A program made the position numbers and the translations under genes. Shown here in pieces: positions 23,188-32,532 of a DNA stretch of 64,000 nucleotides. Source of the DNA: Komagataeibacter melomenusus (GTDB taxonomy: Bacteria > Pseudomonadota > Alphaproteobacteria > Acetobacterales > Acetobacteraceae); NCBI RefSeq assembly GCF_013155395.1, contig NZ_JABJWC010000018.1, positions 1-64,000 on the forward strand. The letters are read 5' to 3'. Within the stretch, counting starts at the first letter, position 1, and each line of letters begins with the position of its first letter. The notes beneath the pieces are model-generated. The model was not told where the DNA came from. It searched no databases and saw only the letters and a program-made list of their open reading frames with translations.

Positions 23188-25248
23188 ATGCTCGAACTGC
23201 TTATCGAACTCTTCTCCGAGGAAATTCCCGCCCGCATGCAGGCGCGCGCGGCAGCCGACCTCGAACGCCTCGTAACCGAGGCGCTGGATCCCCTCAAGCC
23301 GCGCGCGGCCACGGCCTATGCCAGCCCGCGCCGCATTGCGCTGTCACTCACGGTTGATGCCACCGTGCCCGGCAGCACGGTCAATGAGCGTGGCCCACGT
23401 GAAGGCGCGCCCGAAAAAGCGCTGGCCGGCTTCACGCGCAAGCATGGCGTGACACAGGATGCGCTGACGCTGGAAAACGGCTTCTGGGTCCTGCACCGAG
23501 ACATCCCGCCGGTGGATGCGGCCACACGAATTGCCGAGGTGCTGCCCGGCCTGCTGCGCCGCTTCCCGTGGCCCAAATCCATGCGCTGGGGCGTGGGCAG
23601 CGCCTTTACATGGGTCCGCCCGCTGCGCCGGATCGTGTGCCTGCTCGATGGAAAAGTGGTCGATTTCACGCTGGCGGAAGGCGAGGATAACGGCCACGGC
23701 CTGCAATCTGGCAACCTGACCGAAGGCCATCGCTTCACGGCTCCCGGCGCGTTTGCCGTCAGCAGCACGCAGGACTGGCTCGACGGCCTGCGCGCCCGTC
23801 AGGTCGAGCCTGATGCCGCCCGCCGCCGTACCCTGATTGCCGAAGGCGTAGCCCGCCTTGCGGGTGAGGAAGGACTGAGCGTGGCAGCCGATCCCGGCCT
23901 GATCGATGAAGTGGCGGGCCTGACCGAATGGCCGGTGCCCTTCCTGGGCCAGATCGATGATGAATTCATGACCCTGCCGCCCGAGGTCATGCAGGTCTCC
24001 ATGCGGGTGAACCAGCGCTACTTCGCGCTGCGCAATTCCGATGGCTCGGCCGCCCCCCGCTTTGCCTTCGTGGCCAACCTGCTGCCCGGTGATGGCGGGG
24101 CGCTGACCATTGCGGGCAACGAGCGCGTGCTGCGCGCCCGCTTTGCCGATGCCCGCCATTTCTGGGATCTCGACCGCGCCGCCACGCTGGCCAGCCGCGT
24201 GCCTGCGCTCGACCGCATCGTGTTCCACGCAAGCCTTGGCAGCCAGGGCGAGCGGGTCAGGCGCATCGTACAACTCGCGGGCATCCTTGCGGGCATGACC
24301 GGGGCCGACCCGGCACAGGCCGAACGCGCGGCCCTTTTGTGCAAGGCGGACCTGACCACCGGCATGGTGGGCGAGTTCCCCGAACTGCAGGGCATCATGG
24401 GGGCCTATTACGCCCGCCACGATGGCGAACCCGCCGCCGTGGCCGATGCCATTGGCGCGCATTACATGCCGCGCGGGCCGCTCGATGCGGTGCCGACGGC
24501 CCCGGTCTCGGTCGTGGTGGCGCTGGCCGACAAGATCGACATGCTGGTGGCCTTCTTCGCCGCGGGCGAGAAGCCGGGCGGCTCGGGCGACCCGTACGCC
24601 CTGCGTCGCGCCGCCCTTGGCGTGATCCGCATCATCCGTGAAAACGGGCTGCGGCTGGACCTGGCAAAAGTGTTCTGGGAGGCCGCACAGGGCCTGCCCG
24701 AGTCCCTGCGCCTGGCCCCCGACCTGGACGTGCTGCCAGAATTCGTGGCCGACCGCCTGCGCGTGCAGCTCCGTGGCGAAGGCGCGCGGCATGACATCCT
24801 GGCCGCCGTATCGGTGGGCAATACCGATACCGACATCGTGCGCCTGCTGGCCCGCGCCAGGGCCATTGCCGACATGCTGGAAACCGATGACGGGCGCAAC
24901 ATGCTCGCTGCCACCAAGCGTGCCGCCAACATCCTGCGCATCGAGGACCGCAAGGACGGCCCGCATGAAGGCACGCCCAACCCCGCGCTGTATACCCAAG
25001 CCGAGGAAAAGGCGCTGGCCGACCAGCTTGCCACCACCATCCCCGCCGTCGAGCAGGCCACGGCACAGGAGCGCTACGCCGACGCCATGCGCGATGTCGC
25101 GGCCCTGCGCCCGGCACTTGACCAGTTCTTTGACAAGGTGACGGTCAATGACAACGACCCCGCCATCCGCGCCAACCGCCTGCGCCTGTTGTCGGAGCTG
25201 TGCCGCATGACGGTGCTGATCGCTGATTTCAGCCAGATCGAAGGCTGA
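23188..25248 (+). CDS. glyS: Glycyl-tRNA synthetase beta subunit
   Basis: 686 residues, usual for GlyS. Binds and positions tRNA-Gly for the alpha chain. Seen: MLELLIELFSEEIPARMQ, RRFPWPKSMRWG, LPPEVMQVSMRVNQRYFAL, the HD-like region LLCKADLTTGMVGEFPELQGIMGAYYA, and the C-terminal anticodon-binding part (DALRP-like: ALRPALDQFFDKVTVNDND). Second gene of the glyQS pair; the stop is followed within about 20 nt by a palindromic element shared with the convergent gene. Confidence 0.97.
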   Translation: MLELLIELFSEEIPARMQARAAADLERLVTEALDPLKPRAATAYASPRRIALSLTVDATVPGSTVNERGPREGAPEKALAGFTRKHGVTQDALTLENGFWVLHRDIPPVDAATRIAEVLPGLLRRFPWPKSMRWGVGSAFTWVRPLRRIVCLLDGKVVDFTLAEGEDNGHGLQSGNLTEGHRFTAPGAFAVSSTQDWLDGLRARQVEPDAARRRTLIAEGVARLAGEEGLSVAADPGLIDEVAGLTEWPVPFLGQIDDEFMTLPPEVMQVSMRVNQRYFALRNSDGSAAPRFAFVANLLPGDGGALTIAGNERVLRARFADARHFWDLDRAATLASRVPALDRIVFHASLGSQGERVRRIVQLAGILAGMTGADPAQAERAALLCKADLTTGMVGEFPELQGIMGAYYARHDGEPAAVADAIGAHYMPRGPLDAVPTAPVSVVVALADKIDMLVAFFAAGEKPGGSGDPYALRRAALGVIRIIRENGLRLDLAKVFWEAAQGLPESLRLAPDLDVLPEFVADRLRVQLRGEGARHDILAAVSVGNTDTDIVRLLARARAIADMLETDDGRNMLAATKRAANILRIEDRKDGPHEGTPNPALYTQAEEKALADQLATTIPAVEQATAQERYADAMRDVAALRPALDQFFDKVTVNDNDPAIRANRLRLLSELCRMTVLIADFSQIEG

Positions 25249-25267
25249 AAAGACTTAAAAAAAACAG

Positions 25268-25323
25268 ACGTTTTTGGGTGCCGCCTTTTTTTAAAAAGGC
25301 GGCATTCTTTTTTGAAGCTTTTG
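25268..25323. repeat. Dispersed palindromic intergenic element, copy 4
   Basis: Reverse orientation: GTTTTTGGGTGCCGCC, A/T loop, AAGGCGGCATTC, then TTTTTTGAAGCTTTT. It sits between the convergent stops of glyS and the DUF3293 gene and could terminate both. Confidence 0.8.
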
Positions 25324-25336
25324 TCTGCTTCCCGGT

Positions 25337-25729
25337 TCAGGCCAGGTACACCAGTCGCGCGGGCCGGTTGCCATGCACCACCACCACGGCATTCTGCCGG
25401 AACCGCCGCGCCAGACCCAGCCCACGCGCAAGCCCCACCCGCACGCCATAAAGCGGCTCGGACCATCTTCCCAGCCGCCCTTCCCCCAACGCATGGGGCA
25501 GGCCGTGCAGGGCGCGGGCCAGATGCGCCATCATGCGCCGGTTCCAGCCATCGGGCCGCCTCCTGCCACCGGGGTTGCATGCACTGAGCAGAACAATATC
25601 ACCCGCGGGCGCACACCCCTGCCAGCGCGGCCGGTGGCCGATGCGAATGACCGGCAGACCGGGCACATGATAGGTGCTGAGCCGGTAGGAGCGGTGGATG
25701 GCGGGCGTCGGCGGCAGGATGGCTGCCAT
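25337..25729 (-). CDS. DUF3293 domain-containing protein
   Basis: 130 residues. Seen: YRLSTYHVPGLPVIRIG near 15-31, the central IVLLSACNPGGRRRPDGWNRRMMAHLARAL typical of DUF3293 (TACNPxSxxxxxxxNxxRxxxL), and the C-terminal GLARRFRQNAVVVVHGNRPARLVYL. Unknown function. The ATG shares its first base with the rodA stop (TGATG), so translation is probably coupled to rodA and the gene is the last of the mre-rod operon. A longer frame through rodA exists but is only its shadow. A link to cell-wall growth is suggested by position alone. Confidence 0.8.
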   Translation of the reverse strand: MAAILPPTPAIHRSYRLSTYHVPGLPVIRIGHRPRWQGCAPAGDIVLLSACNPGGRRRPDGWNRRMMAHLARALHGLPHALGEGRLGRWSEPLYGVRVGLARGLGLARRFRQNAVVVVHGNRPARLVYLA

Positions 25730-26886
25730 CAGTCCTTTTCCCCCGGCGTGGTCTCGCCAAAGGTGGAATTGCGATGCACCCATGCCGACATGAGCAGCCC
25801 GAAGCCGAACATGACCATGAGCATGGCCGACCCGCCATAGGAAATGAGCGGCAGCGGCACGCCACCCACCGGGATCGCCCCCATCACCATGGACAGGTTG
25901 ACCGCGCAGTACAGGAAAAAGTTCATGGAAATGCCAAGCCCGAGCAGACGCCCGAACTGGTTGCGGCTGCGCATGGCGATCAGCATGCCGCCAAATACCA
26001 GTAAAAGCAGCATGCCAATCACGGTAATGCCGCCCACATACCCCCATTCCTCCGCAATCATGGTGAAGATGAAGTCGGTCTGCTTTTCGGGCAGGAAGTT
26101 GAGCTGCCCCTGCGTGCCGCGCAGGTAGCCCTGCCCCCACATGCCCCCCGAGCCCAGCGCGATCTTGGACTGGATGATGTTGTAGCCCGCCCCCAGCGGG
26201 TCGCTCTCGGGGTGGAGGAAGGTGGTCACCCGCGCCTTCTGGTAATCATGCAGGTGGGCATAGGCGATCTTGGCCAGGAAGGGCATGGGCAGCACCAGCA
26301 GCGCAATCTGCCACAGCCGCATGCCGGCGCCAAAGAACATGCTCGCCCCCACCGTGCCGATAATGACGGCGGTGCCAAGGTTCGGCTCCTTGAGCACAAG
26401 GGCCACGGGCAGCAGCACCATGAGGGCAGGCGGCACCAGCATGAGCGGATTGCCCATGCTGCGGTAACTGATCTTGTGAAACCACGCGGCCAGCATGAGC
26501 ACCAGCGCGATCTTGGCCAGCTCCGAGGGCTGGACCTGCATGCCGCCCAGCATCAGCCACCGCTCCGCCCCCTTGCCCACATGCCCCATGCGCAGCACCG
26601 CAACGAGCAGGATGAGCGAGAAGATGTACAGCGGCCACGCCATGCGCACCAGAATGGCCGGACTCATCAGGGCTATGCCCAGCATCATGACCAGGCCAAA
26701 GCAGAAGCGGATGGATTGCGGCCCGGCAAACGGCCGCGACGTGCCGCCACCGGCTGAGTACAGCGCCCCGTAGCCAATCACCGCCAGCGCGCAGATCAGC
26801 AGCACATACAGCCAGTTGACCTGCCACAGCTTGGTCAGGATCTGGAAATTGGGTTCGGCGCGCAGCAGGCGCTTCTGGAATTTCAT
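25729..26886 (-). CDS. rodA: Rod shape-determining protein RodA (SEDS glycosyltransferase)
   Basis: 385 residues with about ten hydrophobic segments. Polymerises lipid II glycan strands during elongation together with PBP2. Seen: GAERWLMLGGMQVQPSELAKIALVLMLA, KEPNLGTAVI (most homologues have Asp where Asn stands), the catalytic-region FLPEKQTDFIFTMIAEEWG with its conserved Asp, and the C-terminal GGVPLPLISYGGSAML. ATG 26886 follows TGGAGAATGGA and starts MKFQKRLLRAEPNF; an ATG nine codons earlier is less likely. Lies 49 nt after mrdA and overlaps the DUF3293 start. Confidence 0.95.
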   Translation of the reverse strand: MKFQKRLLRAEPNFQILTKLWQVNWLYVLLICALAVIGYGALYSAGGGTSRPFAGPQSIRFCFGLVMMLGIALMSPAILVRMAWPLYIFSLILLVAVLRMGHVGKGAERWLMLGGMQVQPSELAKIALVLMLAAWFHKISYRSMGNPLMLVPPALMVLLPVALVLKEPNLGTAVIIGTVGASMFFGAGMRLWQIALLVLPMPFLAKIAYAHLHDYQKARVTTFLHPESDPLGAGYNIIQSKIALGSGGMWGQGYLRGTQGQLNFLPEKQTDFIFTMIAEEWGYVGGITVIGMLLLLVFGGMLIAMRSRNQFGRLLGLGISMNFFLYCAVNLSMVMGAIPVGGVPLPLISYGGSAMLMVMFGFGLLMSAWVHRNSTFGETTPGEKD

Positions 26887-26935
26887 TCCATTCTCCACAA
26901 CAGGCGCGGGCATGGCGGGGGCGCGTGCGCCCGTA

Positions 26936-28855
26936 TCAGTCCACCTCGGCCTGCGCCACTTCCTGGCCCGGGGGTTCGCGGTGGTTGACCGGGTCGCGGC
27001 GCAGGGTATCGGTCATGATATCACGCGCAAGGGGGGCTGCCACATCGGCACCGGCATTGCCGTGCTCGATCACCACGGCCGTGGCGTAACGCGGCGCGTC
27101 ATAGGGCGCAAAACAGATGAACAGCGCATGGGGGCGGTATTCCCACGGCAGGTTGGCGGAGTTGAAGTGCCCGCTCTCGCGCATGGCGCGCGACACCCGC
27201 CGCACCTGCGCCGAGCCGGTCTTGCCCGCCATCTGCACGCCCGGAATGTCCAGCCGCGCCTTGGGGGCGGTGCCGCCTTCCTCGTTCACCACGGCGTACA
27301 TGCCCGCCCGTATGTCTTCAAAGAAGTGCTCGGGCATGTCCATGCCCGGCGCGCGGCCAAGGTCGGTCAGGTCCGCCATGCGCCCCGCCACCGAGCGGAT
27401 CAGGTGCGGCTGCACGTTGCGCCCCGTGGCAATGCGTGAGGCATAGGTGGCAAGCTGCAGCGGCGTGACCTGCACGAAGCCCTGCCCGATGCCGCTGACA
27501 ATGGTGTCGCCGCCATTCCAGTGATGGCCATGCGCGCGCCGCCACGTGGGCGTGGGGATCAGCCCCTGGCGCACATGCGGCAGTTCGATCTCGGGCAGTT
27601 TGGCGCCAAGGCCGAACAGTTCGGACGTGGCGGCAATCGGGTCCATGCCGGTGCGGCGCGCGACTTCATAGAAGAACACGTCGCACGAATATTTCAGCCC
27701 CTGGCGCAGGTTGATCGTGCCATGCCCGTAGCGCGACCAGCAATGAAAGCGCGTGCCGCCCACGTCGATATAGCCGGGGCAGGTGATACGGTCGGACGGG
27801 GACAGCGTTCCCGCGCGGAGTGCCGCCATGGCCACGGCAGGCTTGAAGGTGGAGCCGGGCGGATACAGCCCCGACACCGCCTTGTTGATGAGCGGGGTCT
27901 GGCTGTTGTTGGTCCACTCGATCCACTGCGCCTGGCTTACGCCACTATCGAACAGCGAGGGGTCGAAGGAGGGGTTGCTGACCATGGCCAGCACCTCGCC
28001 ATTGCGGCAGTCCATCACCACCGCGCTGGCCGACTGGTCGCCAATGCGGCCAAGCACCTGCTGCTGCAGGCCACTGTCGATGGTGAGCGCGATCTCGTCG
28101 CCCGCAAGGCCGGGGTCGCGGTCGAGTTCGGCCATGACGCGGCCCACCGCGTTGACCTCCATCTCCACCGAACCCACCTGCCCGCGCAGGTTCAGGTCCT
28201 GTGTCTGCTCGATGCCCGAGCGCCCCACGCGCATGCCCGGCAGGGCGAGTTCGGCATTGTGCACCACGTCCTTTTCGGCCGGGGGGGCGACATAGCCCAC
28301 CACATGCGCCATGAGCGGGCCGAAGGGGTAGACCCGCGTGGTGCCCACATCGATCAGCACGCCCGGCAGCGAGGGCATGTTGAGTTCCAGCCGCGCCATG
28401 TCATCCCATGACAGGAAATCACGCAGCATGATGGGGATGAACCGCCGCTTGTGGCGCAGTTCATGCTCGATGCGCACGCTGTCGCGCGGCTCGAGCGGCA
28501 CGAGCTGGGCAAAACGCTCGAGCGTGCCGTTGATGTCGCTGGTTTCCTCCGCCAGCAGCAGGGCGCGCCAGTTGATGCGGTTGGCCGCGACCGAGATGCC
28601 GAACCGGTCGGTAATGCGCCCGCGCGGCGGGGCAAAGAAGCGTTTGCTCAGGCGGTTGTTTTCCGCAAGCTTCGCATAATGGCTGCCGTTGAGAACCTGA
28701 AGCCCGTACAGACGTTCACCCAATGCCCCGAGCACCGCGCCCTGGGCCGCCATGAGCAGCAGGGCGCGCCGGGTAAAGACGCCACGGGAGGGATTCTTGC
28801 CCTCCTCCGGGCGCGACATGAGCCGGTTGCCGGATTTCTTCTTGCGTAACTTCAT
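26936..28855 (-). CDS. mrdA: Penicillin-binding protein 2 (elongation transpeptidase)
   Basis: 639 residues. Class B PBP that cross-links peptidoglycan in the elongasome. Seen: basic N-terminus, one membrane anchor about 28-48 (RRALLLMAAQGAVLGAL), pedestal domain, and a transpeptidase domain with nucleophile Ser335 in PPGSTFKP, SCD at 390-392, and KTGSAQ at 545-550. NRLSKRFFAPPRGRITDRFG is the conserved pedestal start. Found between mreD and rodA in the standard order. Nothing suggests resistance changes. Confidence 0.96.
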   Translation of the reverse strand: MKLRKKKSGNRLMSRPEEGKNPSRGVFTRRALLLMAAQGAVLGALGERLYGLQVLNGSHYAKLAENNRLSKRFFAPPRGRITDRFGISVAANRINWRALLLAEETSDINGTLERFAQLVPLEPRDSVRIEHELRHKRRFIPIMLRDFLSWDDMARLELNMPSLPGVLIDVGTTRVYPFGPLMAHVVGYVAPPAEKDVVHNAELALPGMRVGRSGIEQTQDLNLRGQVGSVEMEVNAVGRVMAELDRDPGLAGDEIALTIDSGLQQQVLGRIGDQSASAVVMDCRNGEVLAMVSNPSFDPSLFDSGVSQAQWIEWTNNSQTPLINKAVSGLYPPGSTFKPAVAMAALRAGTLSPSDRITCPGYIDVGGTRFHCWSRYGHGTINLRQGLKYSCDVFFYEVARRTGMDPIAATSELFGLGAKLPEIELPHVRQGLIPTPTWRRAHGHHWNGGDTIVSGIGQGFVQVTPLQLATYASRIATGRNVQPHLIRSVAGRMADLTDLGRAPGMDMPEHFFEDIRAGMYAVVNEEGGTAPKARLDIPGVQMAGKTGSAQVRRVSRAMRESGHFNSANLPWEYRPHALFICFAPYDAPRYATAVVIEHGNAGADVAAPLARDIMTDTLRRDPVNHREPPGQEVAQAEVD

Positions 28856-28889
28856 TTACTCATCCGGCACGCAGGCCGTGGCACCGGCT

Positions 28890-29456
28890 TCAGGCGCGGT
28901 CCGCGTTATTGACGACAAAACGGTAGGTCCAGACAAATCCCGTATAGAGAACAGGAAAACTGCCAAAGGCCAGGACTGTCTCGAACACAAAGGGCAGGAA
29001 CTCCACGATATGCAGCGCCAGCGCGCAGCACAGCACCCATTGTAGCGCCGTAACGCCCACCATCACCACGCCAAACACAAGCCACAGAACAAAAAAATTA
29101 ACCCTTGCCAGTGTATAACGCCCCGACAGGGCCACGCCATGCACGATCAGCATCATGAGCAGCATCACCCCCGCGGGGCCGAAACTCAGGATATCCGCCC
29201 ATATGCCCAGCACGAACACCGCCAGCGAGGGCATGAGCACCGGCACGAACACCGACCACAGGAAAATGGTGGCCATGATGATGGCGGGCATCAGTTCGAC
29301 CTGCCCCGGCAGGTTGAGCGGTGCCGAGAGCACCAGTGTTGCAAAGAACACGAACAGGAACGGCACGCTGCTGCGCACGCCATGGTCGATACGGTAGCCC
29401 AGCCCGGAGCGGGGATGGATGCCGGGGCGGATCGGGGGCGGGGTGAAGGTTTTCAT
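28890..29456 (-). CDS. mreD: Rod shape-determining protein MreD
   Basis: 188 residues, small integral membrane protein with about five hydrophobic segments (for example VPFLFVFFATLVLSAPL, PAIIMATIFLWSVFVPVLMP, GVMLLMMLIVHGVALS). MreD bridges MreC to the inner membrane elongasome; sequence conservation is low and the call rests on topology and order. Its ATG overlaps the mreC stop as ATGA, indicating coupling. Confidence 0.9.
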   Translation of the reverse strand: MKTFTPPPIRPGIHPRSGLGYRIDHGVRSSVPFLFVFFATLVLSAPLNLPGQVELMPAIIMATIFLWSVFVPVLMPSLAVFVLGIWADILSFGPAGVMLLMMLIVHGVALSGRYTLARVNFFVLWLVFGVVMVGVTALQWVLCCALALHIVEFLPFVFETVLAFGSFPVLYTGFVWTYRFVVNNADRA

Positions 29457-30355
29457 CCGTGCAGGCCCTGGTCGGGGTGCGCGGGCAGGGGCATGGTGCC
29501 GCCGCCTGCGGGCAGGGGCACGCGGCCCGGCGCATCAGGCGGCACCACGCTGTCCTCATAATCGAACACGCGCAGCATATCGACATGGTCGAGATCGGCC
29601 GCGGGCACCACTACCGGCTGGCCGGGACGCAGGTAATGCACATGCCCCACCGGCAGGCCGGCGGGCAGGCTCTCGATCTCGCCATTGGTCACGACACGCT
29701 CGCCCTCGATCGGCACATTGTCCTGCGGGTAGAAGATGATGCGCGGCAGGGCTGAATTGTCGCCCGCCATGATGGCAGCCGCATGGCTCGATTCCAGCGT
29801 AACCGGCAGGCGGCTTGACGAATCGGTAATCAGCAGCACCCGCGCCGAGCGCCGCCCCACCTCGGTCACGCGGCCAACCAGCCCCGCGCCATCAAGGGCG
29901 ATGCCCCCCTTGCGCACCGCCGTATCGGGGTTGAGCGACAGCAGCACCGCGCGCGCGTACAGCCCGCTGGTATCGCGCACCACCCGCCCGCTGACGAAGG
30001 TGGGCGCGTTATCGGGAATCCAGTGCAGGTTGGCCTTCAGCGTCGCGTTTTCATCGGCCAGCGCGGCCGCCACGTCATACCAGTGGCGCAGCGATGCGTT
30101 CTCGGCGCGCAGGCGGATGTTCTCGGCCTCAAGGTTGCGGATGTCCTGCAGGTTGCCTGACACCCAGCGCAGCTTCTCCTGCGGCCAGGCCACCAGCCCA
30201 TAGGCGGGGGCGAGCAGGTCGGCGGTGTTCATGCGCAGTTTTTCGATCAGGCCACGATCGGCCTTGCCCAGCAGGATCACGCCGCAGGCCACGAGAATGA
30301 GGGCGGGCAGCACAAGCTTGCCCAATGCCTGGCGGAACTGGATGGAGACAGGCAT
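29453..30355 (-). CDS. mreC: Rod shape-determining protein MreC
   Basis: 300 residues. Seen: one N-terminal membrane segment (about 13-31, KLVLPALILVACGVILLG), a coiled coil about 70-110 (NLEAENIRLRAENASLRHWYDVAAALADENATLK in two pieces), and the periplasmic beta domains with SGRVVRDTSGLYARAVLLS, GLVGRVTEVG and VLLITDSSSRLPV. It links MreB to PBP2 across the membrane. A short Pro/Gly tail follows. ATG at 30355; a GTG just before is possible. 134 nt separate it from mreB. Confidence 0.95.
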   Translation of the reverse strand: MPVSIQFRQALGKLVLPALILVACGVILLGKADRGLIEKLRMNTADLLAPAYGLVAWPQEKLRWVSGNLQDIRNLEAENIRLRAENASLRHWYDVAAALADENATLKANLHWIPDNAPTFVSGRVVRDTSGLYARAVLLSLNPDTAVRKGGIALDGAGLVGRVTEVGRRSARVLLITDSSSRLPVTLESSHAAAIMAGDNSALPRIIFYPQDNVPIEGERVVTNGEIESLPAGLPVGHVHYLRPGQPVVVPAADLDHVDMLRVFDYEDSVVPPDAPGRVPLPAGGGTMPLPAHPDQGLHG

Positions 30356-30489
30356 CACACACGCACCCCACGCGCGGCGGCGCCGTGCCGGTCGGATCGT
30401 TCATTCCTGCCTGCTCGCCGGACCTGCATCGTCCTGCGTCTCCCCCCTCGGCACGCCGCCCTGCCTTGCGCCGTGGGCGGCGGCCGTCG

Positions 30490-31845
<1,356 letters not shown>

Positions 31846-32421
31846 ATGAAGACTTCATCGCCCCGCATGACCATTCGCCCGGCACTGCTGCTTGCGGCGA
31901 CGCTGTGCCTCGGCCTTGGCGCATGCGAGGACACGCGCGACCCCGGCCAGCGCGCCATTGGCGGCGGCCTGCTCGGCGCGGGTGGCGGCGCGCTGATCGG
32001 GGGGCTGGCAGGCGGCGGGCAGGGTGCCGCCATCGGCGCGCTGGCCGGGGCGGCGGGGGGCGCTGCCATCGGGGCGGCCACCACGCCGCGCAACCGCCCC
32101 CGTGGCGAGGCGCCTTCCACCGTGTGCGCGGGGGGCCGGGTGCTGCCGCCGGGCTACGGGCCGCAGAGCTGCCCCGAGGCCGCGGCCCAGCGCGCGGGCT
32201 ATGGCAGCCAGCGCGGCTATGCCACCCCCAGCTACCCCCAGCAGGGCGGCTATGGGCAAGGCGCGTATGGCCAGGGCGGATATGGCCAAGGTGGATATAG
32301 CCAGGGTGGATATGACCAGAGCGGCTATTACGGCCAGCAGCAGGGTGGCTATGCCCAGCCCTATGGCTACGGGCAGGAAGGCGGCTACCCGCAGGGCTAC
32401 GAAGGCGAAGGCGGCTACTAA
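31846..32421 (+). CDS. Glycine-zipper lipoprotein with C-terminal QGGY repeats
   Basis: 191 residues. Seen: signal peptide MKTSSPRMTIRPALLLAATLCLG with lipobox LGAC (Cys about residue 27), so a lipidated envelope protein; a glycine-zipper segment about 36-80 (GGGLLGAGGGALIGGLAGGG and GAAIGALAGAAGGAAIGAA) of the outer-membrane SlyB/YMGG type; then a low-complexity tail rich in Gly, Tyr and Gln with GYGQGGYGQGGYSQGGY repeats. Zipper proteins of this kind sit in the outer membrane and help envelope integrity; the Tyr/Gln/Gly tail is unusual. Start ATG 31846 gives the signal peptide; the upstream in-frame extension does not. Confidence 0.85.
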   Translation: MKTSSPRMTIRPALLLAATLCLGLGACEDTRDPGQRAIGGGLLGAGGGALIGGLAGGGQGAAIGALAGAAGGAAIGAATTPRNRPRGEAPSTVCAGGRVLPPGYGPQSCPEAAAQRAGYGSQRGYATPSYPQQGGYGQGAYGQGGYGQGGYSQGGYDQSGYYGQQQGGYAQPYGYGQEGGYPQGYEGEGGY

Positions 32422-32432
32422 GCCCCGGAACG

Positions 32433-32470
32433 ACAACGCCCCGCCGTGACATGACACGGCGGGGCGTTGT
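32433..32470. terminator. Long hairpin between convergent lipoprotein gene and leuA
   Basis: ACAACGCCCCGCCGTG, 6-nt loop, CACGGCGGGGCGTTGT: a perfect 16-bp stem just after the lipoprotein stop. No U-run, but the stem is symmetrical and could slow transcription from both sides. Confidence 0.7.
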
Positions 32471-32479
32471 GGCGGCATC

Positions 32480-32528
32480 TGGTGCCGCCTTTACTTGAAT
32501 AAAGCAGCATTTCTAGTGCAGCTTTTCT
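32480..32528. repeat. Dispersed palindromic intergenic element, copy 5 (diverged)
   Basis: Reverse orientation: GGTGCCGCCTTTACTTG, AATAAAGCAGCATT, then GCAGCTTTT. It follows the 32433 hairpin, just beyond the leuA stop (leuA reads leftwards). Confidence 0.6.
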
Positions 32529-32532
32529 TTGC

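Noticed and set aside
32283-32420. Tandem GGATATGGCCAAGG-like DNA repeats as a possible CRISPR or VNTR
   Set aside because: They are in-frame codons of the QGGY protein tail with no spacers; treated as a protein repeat.
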